From NCBI RefSeq assembly GCF_011045015.1, contig NZ_JAAKZY010000001.1:98878-162877 (forward strand): a stretch of DNA of 64,000 bases, written 5' to 3'. The notes below the pieces were generated by a model. The model was given only the letters and a program-made list of their open reading frames with translations, was not told the DNA's origin and searched no databases. Origin of the DNA: Streptomyces scabichelini (lineage in GTDB: Bacteria; Actinomycetota; Actinomycetes; Streptomycetales; Streptomycetaceae). This document shows positions 33,195-42,048 of the stretch, piece after piece; position 1 is the stretch's first letter; each line of letters starts with the position of its first letter. The translations under genes were made by a program, and so were the position numbers.

Positions 33195-34442
33195 CTACTT
33201 CTGCAGCTTGGGAGTGATGGCGTCCGCGGCCTTCTTCGCGGCGTCCCCCGGGCTGGAACTGCCCGTGAGGGACGCCTGGAGGGCTTCGGCCATCGCCTGC
33301 GACATCTGCGGGTAGTTCGGGCCGTACGAGCGCGGGCGCGCGTTGCTGAACTCCTGCACGAAGACCTTCAGCGTGGGGTCGGTGGCCCACTTGCCCGCGT
33401 CGGCCATGTCGGAGCGGGCGGGCAGCAGCCCGAGTCCGTCGAGGTACTTGGCGAGGACCGTCTTCTCCTGGCTGCGCCTGATGGCCTGCCAGCACTGGTC
33501 GGCCTTGCCGCTGGTCTTGAGGATCACCCAGTTCTCACCGCCGAGGCAGCTCGCCGGCTCCTTGTCGACCGGGATCGGCACGACGCCCCACTTGACCTTC
33601 TTCTGTCCCTGGAGGGCGGGCAGCTGCCAGGGACCGTTGATCTGCATGGCCGCGCGGCCCGAGACGAACTGGTTGTTGGCGTCCTGCTGCGTCCAGCCGA
33701 CGCACTGCTTCGACAGCGAACCCGCGTCCACCAGCTCCTTCAGGAACGCGAGTGCGGTGGAGCCGTCCTTGGCGAAGGTGTCCAGGTCACCGCCCGTGGA
33801 CCACAGGAAGGGCTCGAACTGGAAGACGCCCTCCTCGGTCTTGATCGCGCTCATCGCGAACCCGAACGTGTCGCCCCTGGTGAGCTTCTTCGCCGCCGCC
33901 GCGAGCTCGTCCCAGGTCTTCGGGGGCTCGACGCCCGCCGCCTCGAGCATCTCGGTGTTGTAGTACAGGCAGAGGCAGTTGGAGTTGTTCGGGACGGAGT
34001 ACGTCTTGCCGTCGATGACGCCGCTGTTCCAGGGGCCTTCGTAGTACGCGTCAGACTGGCCCCACTCCTTCACGCGGTCGGTGAGGTCGGTGAGGAGTCC
34101 CTGCGGGACGAAGGAGTTCATCGAGGTGTTGTCGACGATCGCGATGTCCGGCAGGTCCCCGGAGGCGGCGCCCTTGATGATCGCGGGCTCCAGCTCGGCA
34201 AACGGAAACGTACGCCGGGTGATCTTGACGCCGACCTGCTTCTCGATGTCGGCGATGAGCGCCTTCATACCGGGCTGGCGGGCCTCCTCGACGAGGTAGT
34301 CCCACCAGATGAGCTCGTTCTTCCCGCCGGACGAGCCGCTGTCCGAGCCGCCGCAGGCGGTGAGCGGGCCCGCAAGTCCCGCGGCGAGGAGTCCTGAACC
34401 CGATATGCGCAGGAACGAGCGTCGGTCGAACCGGTTCGACAT
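33195..34442 (-). CDS. Extracellular sugar-binding lipoprotein
   Basis: 415 residues. N-terminus has twin arginines 'RRSFLRIS' and a lipobox 'LTAC' with Cys30, followed by a Gly/Ser spacer: probably a Tat-exported lipoprotein. The mature part is a family 1 solute-binding protein ('NELIWWDYLVEEARQPGMKALIADIE', 'AMQINGPWQLPALQGQKKVKWGVVPIP'). It captures an oligosaccharide, perhaps an alpha-xyloside or alpha-glucoside given the GH31 enzyme. Codons 2-6 (SNRFD) coincide with a 16-bp palindrome also present at the start of lacI. Confidence 0.93.
   Translation of the reverse strand: MSNRFDRRSFLRISGSGLLAAGLAGPLTACGGSDSGSSGGKNELIWWDYLVEEARQPGMKALIADIEKQVGVKITRRTFPFAELEPAIIKGAASGDLPDIAIVDNTSMNSFVPQGLLTDLTDRVKEWGQSDAYYEGPWNSGVIDGKTYSVPNNSNCLCLYYNTEMLEAAGVEPPKTWDELAAAAKKLTRGDTFGFAMSAIKTEEGVFQFEPFLWSTGGDLDTFAKDGSTALAFLKELVDAGSLSKQCVGWTQQDANNQFVSGRAAMQINGPWQLPALQGQKKVKWGVVPIPVDKEPASCLGGENWVILKTSGKADQCWQAIRRSQEKTVLAKYLDGLGLLPARSDMADAGKWATDPTLKVFVQEFSNARPRSYGPNYPQMSQAMAEALQASLTGSSSPGDAAKKAADAITPKLQK
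34425..34440. promoter_or_regulatory. 16-bp palindromic LacI-type operator in the binding-protein start
   Basis: GTCGAACCGGTTCGAC is a perfect palindrome with the central CG of LacI-family operators. It lies immediately after the ATG of the binding-protein gene. The same 16 bp occur at 35586-35601. Confidence 0.8.
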
Positions 34443-34466
34443 GTGCGTCTCCCAGGGGTGCGTGGA

Positions 34467-35603
34467 TCAACTGCGCGTCTGCGCGGGGCCGGTGCTCGCG
34501 CGGACCGTGAGTTCGGGGGTGAGCAGGTGCTGCCGGGGCCGTGCAGAGGTGGGGCCCGCGAGCCGTTCGAGGAGCAGGTCCACGGCGAGCCGGCCCATGA
34601 CGTCCGACGGGTTGTCGAAGCCGGTCATCATCGGGGTGACCGTCTCGGCCCAGCGGGCGCCGACGACACCGGTCACGGAGACATCGCCGGGAACGGACAG
34701 GCCCGCCCGGTCGAGCCCGCGGTACAGGCCCACGAGCGCCGCCTCGTTGAGAACCACGAGGCCGGTCGTCAGCGGGTCGTGGTCGAGGATTTCCCGGACG
34801 ACTCTCTCGCCGGAGGCAGCGTCGTCCCCGCAGTGATGGATCTCGCCGGTCAGCCCCAGCTCGGCGACGGCCGCACGGAAGCCGTCGACGGCTCGGTGCG
34901 CGGCCTCGTATCCCACGGCGAACAGCTTCCGGGGCCGGTTCACCAGGGCGAGCCGCCGGTGGCCGAGCTCGGCGAGATGCCGTACGCAGCGTGCGGTGAG
35001 CTCCGTCCAGTCCATGTCGACCCAGGACAGGGCGTCGGGATCGGCCGTCCGCCCCATGGTGACGAAGGGGAACCCGCTGCCGAGAAGCCGGTCCACCCGT
35101 GAGTCCTGGACGCGGATCTCCATCAGGATCGCGCCGTCGACGCGCCGCTGGCCCACCAGCCGGTCGAAGGCCTCGTCCGAACCCTCGCCGCTGCGGGACA
35201 GCAGTACGTCGTGGTCGTGCACGGCGGCGGCGTCGATCACCGCGCTGAGGAAGTCGAGCTGCATGTCGGTGTAGCGGCGGCCGGCCGGCGGGAACACCAC
35301 ACCGATGGTCTGGGTACGGCCGTGGGCCAGGGCACGGGCGCTGGCGTTGGGCTGGAAGCCGTACTCGTCGATGACCTGCTGGATGCGCAGCCGGGTCCGC
35401 TCCGAGATCGGCCGCTTGCCGCTCAGCGCGTACGAGACCGTGCTGCGCGAGACGCCTGCGAGACGGGCGATCTCCCCGATGTTGACGGGGGCGGGACTGC
35501 CGCTGTTCACGGGAATGCGGCTGTCTCTGTTCACGGCGGTGCGGCTGTCTTCGTGCTCGGGGGTGCGCCTGCTCTCGGCCATCTCGTCGAACCGGTTCGA
35601 CAT
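34467..35603 (-). CDS. LacI-family transcriptional repressor of the sugar operon
   Basis: 378 residues from ATG 35603 (GGAGGAGGT about 9 nt upstream). An unusual 40-residue Asn/Pro-rich N-terminal extension precedes the HTH 'VNIGEIARLAGVSRSTVSYALSGKRPISERTR' (in pieces), hinge 'NASARALAHGRTQTIGVV', and effector domain. It lies 24 bp upstream of the binding-protein gene on the same strand. Palindromes over its own start and over the target's start indicate autoregulation and repression, relieved by an imported sugar. Confidence 0.93.
   Translation of the reverse strand: MSNRFDEMAESRRTPEHEDSRTAVNRDSRIPVNSGSPAPVNIGEIARLAGVSRSTVSYALSGKRPISERTRLRIQQVIDEYGFQPNASARALAHGRTQTIGVVFPPAGRRYTDMQLDFLSAVIDAAAVHDHDVLLSRSGEGSDEAFDRLVGQRRVDGAILMEIRVQDSRVDRLLGSGFPFVTMGRTADPDALSWVDMDWTELTARCVRHLAELGHRRLALVNRPRKLFAVGYEAAHRAVDGFRAAVAELGLTGEIHHCGDDAASGERVVREILDHDPLTTGLVVLNEAALVGLYRGLDRAGLSVPGDVSVTGVVGARWAETVTPMMTGFDNPSDVMGRLAVDLLLERLAGPTSARPRQHLLTPELTVRASTGPAQTRS
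35586..35601. promoter_or_regulatory. 16-bp palindromic LacI-type operator in the lacI start
   Basis: Second perfect copy of GTCGAACCGGTTCGAC, again placed just after the ATG, encoding residues SNRFD. Identity with 34425-34440 includes the ATG. Confidence 0.8.
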
Positions 35604-35656
35604 CGCGCCTACACCTCCTCCACGGCCAACCAGTCGTTCGACATTTCGCACGTCAG

Positions 35657-35673
35657 CCGGTTACCCGAACCGG
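35657..35673. promoter_or_regulatory. Inverted repeat CCGGTT-N5-AACCGG upstream of lacI
   Basis: 6-5-6 perfect inverted repeat 54 bp upstream of the lacI start, sharing the AACCGG half-site with the 16-bp operators. It could be an auxiliary operator or part of the promoter. Confidence 0.5.
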
Positions 35674-35750
35674 CGTGCCTGAACGTAGGAGTGGCGTAGG
35701 TCTCATGTCAACGGTCCGTAACCACAAAGTTTCTGACCCGACGGAACCGC

Positions 35751-36281
35751 TCAGACCCGTGGGACGCCCAGCCGGCCCTCGAGCTGGACCAGCAATTCCC
35801 CGAGGAGCGCACTGAGTTCGTCCTGCCGCGAGGCGTCGAGACCGGACAGTACGACCGTCTCGTACGCGAGTTGTTCGGGGAGGATTCCGTCGACCAGGTC
35901 GCGTCCCGCGTCCGTGAGACGCAGATGGGCGACGCGCCGGTCACGGCTGTCGCCGCGGCGCTCGACGAGTCCGCGCTGGGTCAGCTGCTTGAGGCGCTTG
36001 GTGACGGCGGCGCCGGAGGAGAAGGTCTCCCGGGCCAGCTCGCCGGGGGTGAGCTCACGGCCGGTGCGGCGCAGGGCGGCCAGCAGGTCGAACTCGGGCC
36101 GGGTGAGTCCGGCATGACGCAGTGGGGCGTCCTCGGCCTGCTGCAGCAGCGCTGCGCAGCGGTTGATGCGTCCGATGATCTCCATGGGCCCGGTATCGAG
36201 GCCGGGGTGGACCGTCTGCCACTGCCGTACCACCGCCGCGACGGTGTCCCCCGCCGTCGCCCGACCGTTCGCTGCCGTCAT
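35751..36281 (-). CDS. MarR-family transcriptional regulator
   Basis: 176 residues from ATG 36281, which overlaps the stop of the upstream FUSC gene (ATGA). Winged HTH: 'GLTRPEFDLLAALRRTGRELTPGELARETFSSGAAVTKRLKQLTQRGLVERRGDSRDRRVAHLRLTDAGRDL' in the usual order. MarR proteins respond to small aromatic compounds; with a FUSC membrane protein as partner, control of an efflux-type operon is likely. Confidence 0.93.
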   Translation of the reverse strand: MTAANGRATAGDTVAAVVRQWQTVHPGLDTGPMEIIGRINRCAALLQQAEDAPLRHAGLTRPEFDLLAALRRTGRELTPGELARETFSSGAAVTKRLKQLTQRGLVERRGDSRDRRVAHLRLTDAGRDLVDGILPEQLAYETVVLSGLDASRQDELSALLGELLVQLEGRLGVPRV

Positions 36282-37915
36282 GCCCGTGCGCCCCCCAGTG
36301 CGTGCAGTCCCTGCCGTCGTACCGTCGCCGCGAGCGTACGGTGTCCGGCTTGCTCGGCGAGCATCACCCGCTCCTCCGGCAGGGCGCGCTGCCACCACTC
36401 GCCGGCCGCCGCGTCGGCCGTGGCGCGCAGCTCTACGAGCGCACCGGCCAGCCGGCGGCGGGCGGACTCCAGGGCGCCGGCCTCGGGGCGGTCGGCGGCG
36501 ACCAGCCGCGCGGCGTGCTCACGGGCGTGCTCCACGGCGGCGAGGGCGTCCTCGATACGGTCGCCGGCCCGCCGGTTGGTGACCGCGACCGCCGCGAGAA
36601 AGCCGATGAGCGCGCCCACGAGCGTGTCCACGACGCGGTCGGTCATGAGCTCACCGGGCTTCTGGAAACCCGCGAACTCGGTGATCAGCAGCGCCATGGG
36701 CGTCACGCAGACGCTGCCGAGCCAGTAGTTGCGGCTCATCAGGGCCTCGGCGCCGAAGTTGAAGGCGAGGCAGCACAGCACGAGGGCGGCCGGGCCCAGA
36801 TGGGCGACAGGGGCGATCGCCGCGAAGAGAAGTACGCCGACGAGGTTGCCGACCACGCGCTGGATCCCGCGACTCCAGGTCAGGGTGATGTTCGCCTGGT
36901 ACAGCGAGGCGGCGGTGACCAGGGCCCAGTACGGGCGGCCGACGCCGAGCGCGAGCGAGACGTAGCCGGCGAGGGCGCAGCCCAGCGCGGTGCGCAGAGC
37001 CAGCGGGAGGAGCGGGCCGAGCCTGCTGAGCAACGGGCGCTCGCCGACGGCCAGTTCGGCTTCCACACCGAGGAGTTCGTCGGCCGCCGGGTCCACGCGC
37101 GGCACCGCCCCCGTGCCGCGCAGTGCGCGGGCCCAGGCGCGCAGCCGCTCCGGGTCCGTGTCGGCGGGGGCGGCGAGCGCGACCTCGGCCCGGACGACGA
37201 GGCGTTCGAGGGCGCGGCGGGGCGCGGAGCGGGCACCGGTGGCGAGCAGCGACTGCCAGGCGGCATGCACGGCGGAGGCTCCGGCGGCCCGGGTCCGTTC
37301 GTGGCCGTGGCCGGTACCGCGCGTCTCGGCATACGCGGCGGCGGCGTTCAGCGCGCGAGCGGTGGCGCGGCGCTCCGGGCCGTGCGGCCGGAGGAGCCCG
37401 GGCGCCATGCCGACGAGCCAGGCCCAGGCGCCTGCCGCGGCGGCAAGGGCGACATGGCCGGGGACTTGGTGCAGGGCCTGCGGCGCGAAGAGGGAGGCCG
37501 AGCTGATGAAGACGAAGATCACCGGCCCCGGCGGTCCGATGCGCGTCGCGTCGCACAGTGCCTTCTGCGCGGCGGCGAGCAGGGCACCCACGGTGACCAG
37601 GACCACGGCGGAGGACGTCAGCGACGCCGTGACCAGCGCGATCGTGACCGAGGCGAGCATGCCGAGCACGAGCCCGGCGAGGGTGCGGGACCGGGCGGCA
37701 TACGGCAGGTTGTGGGCGTAGAGAGCGCAGAGCGCCCCGGCCATCGTGTACATCGCCAGATCGAGCCGGCCGAGCGCCAGCAGCGTCAGGTTCGGCACGC
37801 CCACCGCGACGACCACGCTCAGAGCTGGCTTGAACCAGATGTCGGAGGGGCGTCCGGCGCGCAGCACACCGGCGAGCGGGAGTCGGCGTACAGGCGGAGG
37901 TCCGGGGGTGCTCAT
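36278..37915 (-). CDS. FUSC-family membrane protein
   Basis: 545 residues, two blocks of five to six helices: N-terminal 'IWFKPALSVVVAVGVPNLTLLALG' onward and the C-terminal FUSC block 'LLPLALRTALGCALAGYVSLALGVGRPYWALVTAASLYQANITLTWSRGIQRVVGNLVGVLL' (in pieces), separated by a 150-residue cytoplasmic helical domain. FUSC proteins (aromatic acid exporter/fusaric acid resistance-like) are thought to export aromatic acids. The first gene of a FUSC-MarR operon; a MarR-type palindrome lies 20 bp upstream. Confidence 0.88.
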   Translation of the reverse strand: MSTPGPPPVRRLPLAGVLRAGRPSDIWFKPALSVVVAVGVPNLTLLALGRLDLAMYTMAGALCALYAHNLPYAARSRTLAGLVLGMLASVTIALVTASLTSSAVVLVTVGALLAAAQKALCDATRIGPPGPVIFVFISSASLFAPQALHQVPGHVALAAAAGAWAWLVGMAPGLLRPHGPERRATARALNAAAAYAETRGTGHGHERTRAAGASAVHAAWQSLLATGARSAPRRALERLVVRAEVALAAPADTDPERLRAWARALRGTGAVPRVDPAADELLGVEAELAVGERPLLSRLGPLLPLALRTALGCALAGYVSLALGVGRPYWALVTAASLYQANITLTWSRGIQRVVGNLVGVLLFAAIAPVAHLGPAALVLCCLAFNFGAEALMSRNYWLGSVCVTPMALLITEFAGFQKPGELMTDRVVDTLVGALIGFLAAVAVTNRRAGDRIEDALAAVEHAREHAARLVAADRPEAGALESARRRLAGALVELRATADAAAGEWWQRALPEERVMLAEQAGHRTLAATVRRQGLHALGGARA

Positions 37916-37935
37916 GGCACTAGGTTAACATGTGT

Positions 37936-37947
37936 TTTACTCGTAAA
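37936..37947. promoter_or_regulatory. MarR-type palindrome before the FUSC-marR operon
   Basis: TTTAC-TC-GTAAA, perfect 5-2-5 palindrome, in an AT-rich patch (37925-37948) unlike its surroundings, ending 21 bp from the FUSC start codon. A repressor here would block transcription. No ribosome site is seen before the ATG. Confidence 0.6.
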
Positions 37948-38078
37948 GCACCTCCTTTGATCTGCGGTTCGCCCCCGCACGCTCCCCCGCGTACCCCCTT
38001 GCGCTCGTATGCGCACCGGCCGTCCCGGGCATCTCTTCGACCGGACTGTCCGGGAAGGTCGACCGGGGGAGGTGCGCC

Positions 38079-38612
38079 GTGCACGGACCGGCGCCGTCGG
38101 ACTGGCTGCTCGTCGCGCTGTGCGCGGCGACCGGGGCCTACTGCCTGCTGCGTATGCGCAGTTCCGTCGAGGAACAGCGCCGCACGGCGGGCGATGAGGC
38201 GCTCATGGGATTCGGTATGGCCGCGATGGCCGTACCCGCCGCGGTGCTGACGCCGCCGAGATGGGCCTGGCTCGTCTGCGCGGCGGTGTTCGGCGCGGCC
38301 GCGCTGCGCGCCCTGTGGGCGGCGCGGGCCTGCCGCCGTCATCTGCATCATCTGGTGGGCGCGTCAGCGATGGTCTACATGGCGGTGGTGATGGCAGGCG
38401 GCACACACTCGGGGCTGCCCGTGCTCACCGGGGCACTCTTCGCGTACTTCACCGGATACGTGCTGTGGACCGGGACGCACCTGGTGCCGGCCGTCGTCAC
38501 CGGACCCGAAGGGGGCACCCGCACGGTCGGCTGGGGGGACCGTCCGGAGCTGGCGCTGGCCTGCCGGCTCTCGATGGGCATCGGGATGCTGGCGATGCTT
38601 CTCACGCTGTGA
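38079..38612 (+). CDS. DUF5134 family membrane protein
   Basis: 177 residues from GTG 38079, GGGGAGG upstream. Five or six hydrophobic helices with 'ALCAATGAYCLLRM', 'DEALMGFGMAAMAVPAAVLTPP', and a His-containing 'CRRHLHHLVGASAMVYM', the DUF5134 pattern. Family members may bind copper; here the evidence is only the His/Met-rich helices and the M56 peptidase gene that follows. Confidence 0.85.
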   Translation: MHGPAPSDWLLVALCAATGAYCLLRMRSSVEEQRRTAGDEALMGFGMAAMAVPAAVLTPPRWAWLVCAAVFGAAALRALWAARACRRHLHHLVGASAMVYMAVVMAGGTHSGLPVLTGALFAYFTGYVLWTGTHLVPAVVTGPEGGTRTVGWGDRPELALACRLSMGIGMLAMLLTL

Positions 38613-38716
38613 CCCGACTGCCCGTCCGACTGCCCGACTGTACGAAACCGTGGTCTGCGTCACTTTGCCGCGGCCGCCCGTATCCCCTGACGCCGCCCCG
38701 CTCATAGGCTGCCCCC

Positions 38717-39652
38717 ATGATGGTCCCCGCGGCACTGCTGCTGCTCGGCGCCCTGGCCGCCGTTCTCGCTCCGCGGCTGCTCGCCCGAACGGACTGGGCG
38801 GACCGCGAACCGGTGGTCGCCCTGTGGGTGTGGCAGTGCGTGGTGGTGGCGGTTCTGATGTGCTGCGTGCTGTCGATGACGCTCAGCGCGGCCGCCGCCT
38901 GGCAGGCGGTGCGCGGCCATGTGTTCGCTCCCGCCCCGAACTCCGTCGTGGACGCCTACGCGCTCGCCGGAGCGGGTCCGTGGGCCGCGGCGACCGCGGT
39001 GGCGCTCGCGTGCGGTGGTGCGTGGAGCGCGACGATGCTGGTCCGCGAGATCGTACGGGCCCGTGCGCGGCACCGCCGTCGGCGGGACGAACTCCTCGTC
39101 CGTGCCCCGCTGTTGCCCGGCGAGGAGCCGGGAAGCGACCGGCTCGTCGTCCTGGAGGGCGAGCGTCCGGACGCCTGGTGGCTGCCCGGAGCGGCACCCC
39201 AACTCGTCATCACCACCGCCGCGTTGCGCCGCCTCAAGGGAAGCCAGCTGGACGCCGTGCTCGCCCATGAGCAGGGGCACGCACGGGCCCGGCACGACTG
39301 GCTGCTGCACTCCTCGGCCGCACTGGCCAACGGCTTTCCGCAGGTCCCCGTGTTCGCGGCGTTCCGCGACGAGATGCACCGCCTGGTCGAGCTCGCCGCC
39401 GACGACATGGCGTCCCGCCGCTTCGGCCGCCTCACGATCGCCCTCGCGCTGGTGGAACTCAACGAGGACCGGGGCGTGTTCGGCCCCTGCCCCACCCCGC
39501 AGGCCCACGTCCCGCAGCGCGTCAACCGCCTGCTCACTCCGCCGGACCGCCTCCCGGCCGTCCGTCGGCTGCGGCTCACGGCGGCCGCGGCGCTGGTGCC
39601 GGTGATTCCGGTTCTCGTCGCGTTCGTGCCGGGGCTGCGGGCGCTGGGGTAA
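38717..39652 (+). CDS. M56-family membrane metallopeptidase (BlaR1-like)
   Basis: 311 residues. Helices at the N-terminus and near 30-60 and 85-105, then zinc motif HEXXH in 'AVLAHEQGHARARHDWLLH' and downstream 'ELAADDMASRR' that supplies the third ligand. These peptidases are usually paired with a BlaI-type repressor; none is adjacent here. TAGGCT lies 6 nt before the ATG, so the message may be leaderless. Confidence 0.9.
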   Translation: MMVPAALLLLGALAAVLAPRLLARTDWADREPVVALWVWQCVVVAVLMCCVLSMTLSAAAAWQAVRGHVFAPAPNSVVDAYALAGAGPWAAATAVALACGGAWSATMLVREIVRARARHRRRRDELLVRAPLLPGEEPGSDRLVVLEGERPDAWWLPGAAPQLVITTAALRRLKGSQLDAVLAHEQGHARARHDWLLHSSAALANGFPQVPVFAAFRDEMHRLVELAADDMASRRFGRLTIALALVELNEDRGVFGPCPTPQAHVPQRVNRLLTPPDRLPAVRRLRLTAAAALVPVIPVLVAFVPGLRALG

Positions 39653-39720
39653 CCGAGCGCGCAAGGGGCCGTACGCATCGGAGTTGGCCTGAGACCCCAT
39701 CGGTCGGCGAGGATCATTCC

Positions 39721-40407
39721 ATGCACTCCCCCACCGTCGACTCGCCGCCCCACACGCCGAGGCCCCGGACCGCTGTCCGCGCCACGATCGCCCTTGCCGT
39801 TCCCTCCCTGCTGCTGCTCCTACTGGTCGCCCTGTCCTGGGACCCGCTCATGGATCTCGACGGCGACATCGCGCGTACGACGCACGGGTGGGCCGTCGAC
39901 GAGCCCGACGTCACGCAGACGTCTCGCATCCTGACGGACTGGGTGTGGGACCCCTGGACGATGCGCGCGCTGTGCACCGCGACCGTGCTCTGGCTGGCCG
40001 TACGGCGCTCGGCATGGTGGCTCGCCCTGTGGCTCGCGGCCGCCACCGCGCTCGGCACGGCGCTTCAGCAGGGGCTGAAGGCCGCGGTCGGCCGGGACCG
40101 GCCCGTGTGGCCCGACCCCGTGGACTCGGCCCACTACTCCGCCTTCCCGTCCGGGCACGCCATGACGGCCGCGGTGGTCTGCGGTCTGCTGCTCTGGCTC
40201 CTGCGCGTGTACGGCGTCGGCCCTGTCGTGTGGCGTGTCGCGCTGGCCGTCGCGGCGGTCTCCGTCCTCGGCGTGGGCCTCACCCGTGTCTGGCTGGGCG
40301 TGCACTGGCCGACGGACGTGCTGGGCGGCTGGCTGCTGGGGGCGCTGACGGTGGCACTGGCGGTGTCCTCGTACACGAGGTTCCGGGGAACCCCTGAGCC
40401 ACGCTGA
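39721..40407 (+). CDS. PAP2-superfamily membrane phosphatase
   Basis: 228 residues, six helices. The three phosphatase motifs are present: 'KAAVGRDRPVWPDP' (KX6RP), 'AFPSGHAM' (PSGH) and 'TRVWLGVHWPTDVLGG' (R-X5-H-X3-D). It should dephosphorylate phosphatidic acid, undecaprenyl pyrophosphate or a similar lipid at the membrane. Confidence 0.93.
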   Translation: MHSPTVDSPPHTPRPRTAVRATIALAVPSLLLLLLVALSWDPLMDLDGDIARTTHGWAVDEPDVTQTSRILTDWVWDPWTMRALCTATVLWLAVRRSAWWLALWLAAATALGTALQQGLKAAVGRDRPVWPDPVDSAHYSAFPSGHAMTAAVVCGLLLWLLRVYGVGPVVWRVALAVAAVSVLGVGLTRVWLGVHWPTDVLGGWLLGALTVALAVSSYTRFRGTPEPR

Positions 40408-40476
40408 CCGGACGACCGGGTTCGCGGGGACACCAACCGCCGGGCGTTGGACAGAAGGATCGGTAAAGTCCAGCCC

Positions 40477-41169
40477 ATGGCTGCCGTGTTGTTCGACTTC
40501 TCCGGAACCCTCTTCCGCATCGAGTCCACCGAGTCCTGGCTGCGCGCGGTACTGGCCGAGGCCGAAGTCTCCCTCCCGGAACCGGAGTTGATCCGGACGG
40601 CCCGGGACCTGGAGACGGCGGGCGCGCTGCCGGGCGGGGCCTCCCCGGCGGGGCGGATTCCCGACGAGGTCGCCGCCGTGTGGGACATCCGCGACATGAG
40701 CGCCGAGCTGCACCGGGCCGCGTACACCGGGCTCTCCCGCCAGGTGCCGCTGCCCGATCCCGCCCTGCACGACGCCCTGTACGACCGCCAGATGACACCG
40801 GCCGCGTGGCGCCCGTACGCCGACGCGGCCGAGGTGCTCGGGGCGCTGCGTGAGCGCGGTGTCGCGGTCGGTGTGGTCAGCAACATCGGCTGGGACCTGC
40901 GGCCCGTCTTCCGTGACCACGGCCTCGACCGGTACGTCGGCGCGTATGTGCTGTCGTACGAACACGGCATCCAGAAGCCGGACCCACGCCTGTTCGCGAC
41001 CGCCTGCGACGCCCTCGGTGTCGCCCCTCAGGACGCGCTGATGGTCGGCGACAACCGCCGCGCGGACGGCGGCGCGGCGGCCCTGGGCTGCGGGGTGCAC
41101 TTCGTGGACCATCTGCCGGTGGCACAGCGCCCGGACGGGCTCCGCCCGGTCCTGGGCCTGCTCGGCTGA
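40477..41169 (+). CDS. HAD-family hydrolase
   Basis: 230 residues from ATG 40477. HAD motifs: 'VLFDFSGTLF' (nucleophile Asp, with Phe-Ser rather than the common Leu-Asp, so the general-acid Asp is replaced by Ser), 'VGVVSNIGWDL' (Ser/Asn), 'KPDPRLF' (Lys) and 'LMVGDNRRADGGAAALGC' (Asp). The DFSGT variant leaves open whether it is a phosphatase. TAAAGT lies 8 nt before the ATG, suggesting a leaderless transcript. Confidence 0.87.
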   Translation: MAAVLFDFSGTLFRIESTESWLRAVLAEAEVSLPEPELIRTARDLETAGALPGGASPAGRIPDEVAAVWDIRDMSAELHRAAYTGLSRQVPLPDPALHDALYDRQMTPAAWRPYADAAEVLGALRERGVAVGVVSNIGWDLRPVFRDHGLDRYVGAYVLSYEHGIQKPDPRLFATACDALGVAPQDALMVGDNRRADGGAAALGCGVHFVDHLPVAQRPDGLRPVLGLLG

Positions 41170-41316
41170 TCCGACGGGGGTCTTGGAAGCGCTGGAGGCG
41201 TGGGCCGGGATCCGGAGCCGGATCCCGCCTGTCCGCCTGGACGATCCCCCGCGTCGCCCAGGCGGACGGCAGCCCGGAAAGATCCCCTGACGGGGGTACG
41301 GACCGGACGCGCTGAG

Positions 41317-41341
41317 TATAGTTGGCTGGCAGCCAGTCAAC
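41317..41341. promoter_or_regulatory. TetR-type operator overlapping a -10 box
   Basis: TATAGT (41317-41322) is followed by arms GTTGGCTGGC (41321-41330) and GCCAGTCAAC (41332-41341), 9 of 10 pairing around one base. The palindrome ends 14 bp before the TetR start codon, consistent with autorepression. Confidence 0.7.
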
Positions 41342-41355
41342 GCAGGAGTTACAGG

Positions 41356-42048
41356 ATGTCCCCTCGCAGCCCGTCGGTCAATGAAGAGTTGCGGCGGCGT
41401 TCCCGGGAAAAGCTTCTGCAGGCGGCACTTGAGCTGGTCAGCGAGCATGGTTACGAGGCGACAACACTTGGGGACATCGCGGACCGGGCGGGCTCCGCGC
41501 GCGGTCTCGTCTCGTACTACTTCCCGAGCAAGCGGCAGCTGGTGCAGTCGGCCGTGCACCGGCTGATGCACTGCACGCTCCAGGAAACGCTGGAGCGCGA
41601 GCCGCGCACGGAGGACGGCCGGGAGCTCCTGGCGCGGGCCATCGACGCGATCCTGGGGCTCGCCCGGGACCATCCCGTGCTGATGCGCCAGCACATGGCG
41701 GGCATCCTGCAGGCCGAGGGGTTCATGCAGTGCGCGGAGCAGCAGCGCCTGGCCGAACTGCTCAGGGACACCGTCGCCCGGTACGGTTCGCCGGACGCCA
41801 CCGTCGATTACTCGATGCTGCGGGCGCTGCTGATGGGTGCGGTCTACGCGGCGCTGGTGCCGGGCGTCCCGATGCCCCTGCGGTCCCTGCGGGCCGAGCT
41901 GTTCCAGCGCTACGGGCTCGACTTGGAGCTGGGTGTCCCGCCGGACGCCGAGGCGCCCGGCGGGACGTATGGCGAGGACCTCTCACGGTTCTTCTCGCCT
42001 CAGGACCGCGAAGCCGACGCGGCAGGTCAGGCCGATCAGTCGAAGTAA
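41356..42048 (+). CDS. TetR-family transcriptional regulator
   Basis: 230 residues from ATG 41356, AGGAG upstream. HTH 'LLQAALELVSEHGYEATTLGDIADRAGSARGLVSYYFPSKRQLVQSAV' in the usual order; the ligand domain is unremarkable. The autoregulatory palindrome lies directly upstream. Its last 13 bp overlap the convergent LVIVD-repeat gene. Confidence 0.92.
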   Translation: MSPRSPSVNEELRRRSREKLLQAALELVSEHGYEATTLGDIADRAGSARGLVSYYFPSKRQLVQSAVHRLMHCTLQETLEREPRTEDGRELLARAIDAILGLARDHPVLMRQHMAGILQAEGFMQCAEQQRLAELLRDTVARYGSPDATVDYSMLRALLMGAVYAALVPGVPMPLRSLRAELFQRYGLDLELGVPPDAEAPGGTYGEDLSRFFSPQDREADAAGQADQSK

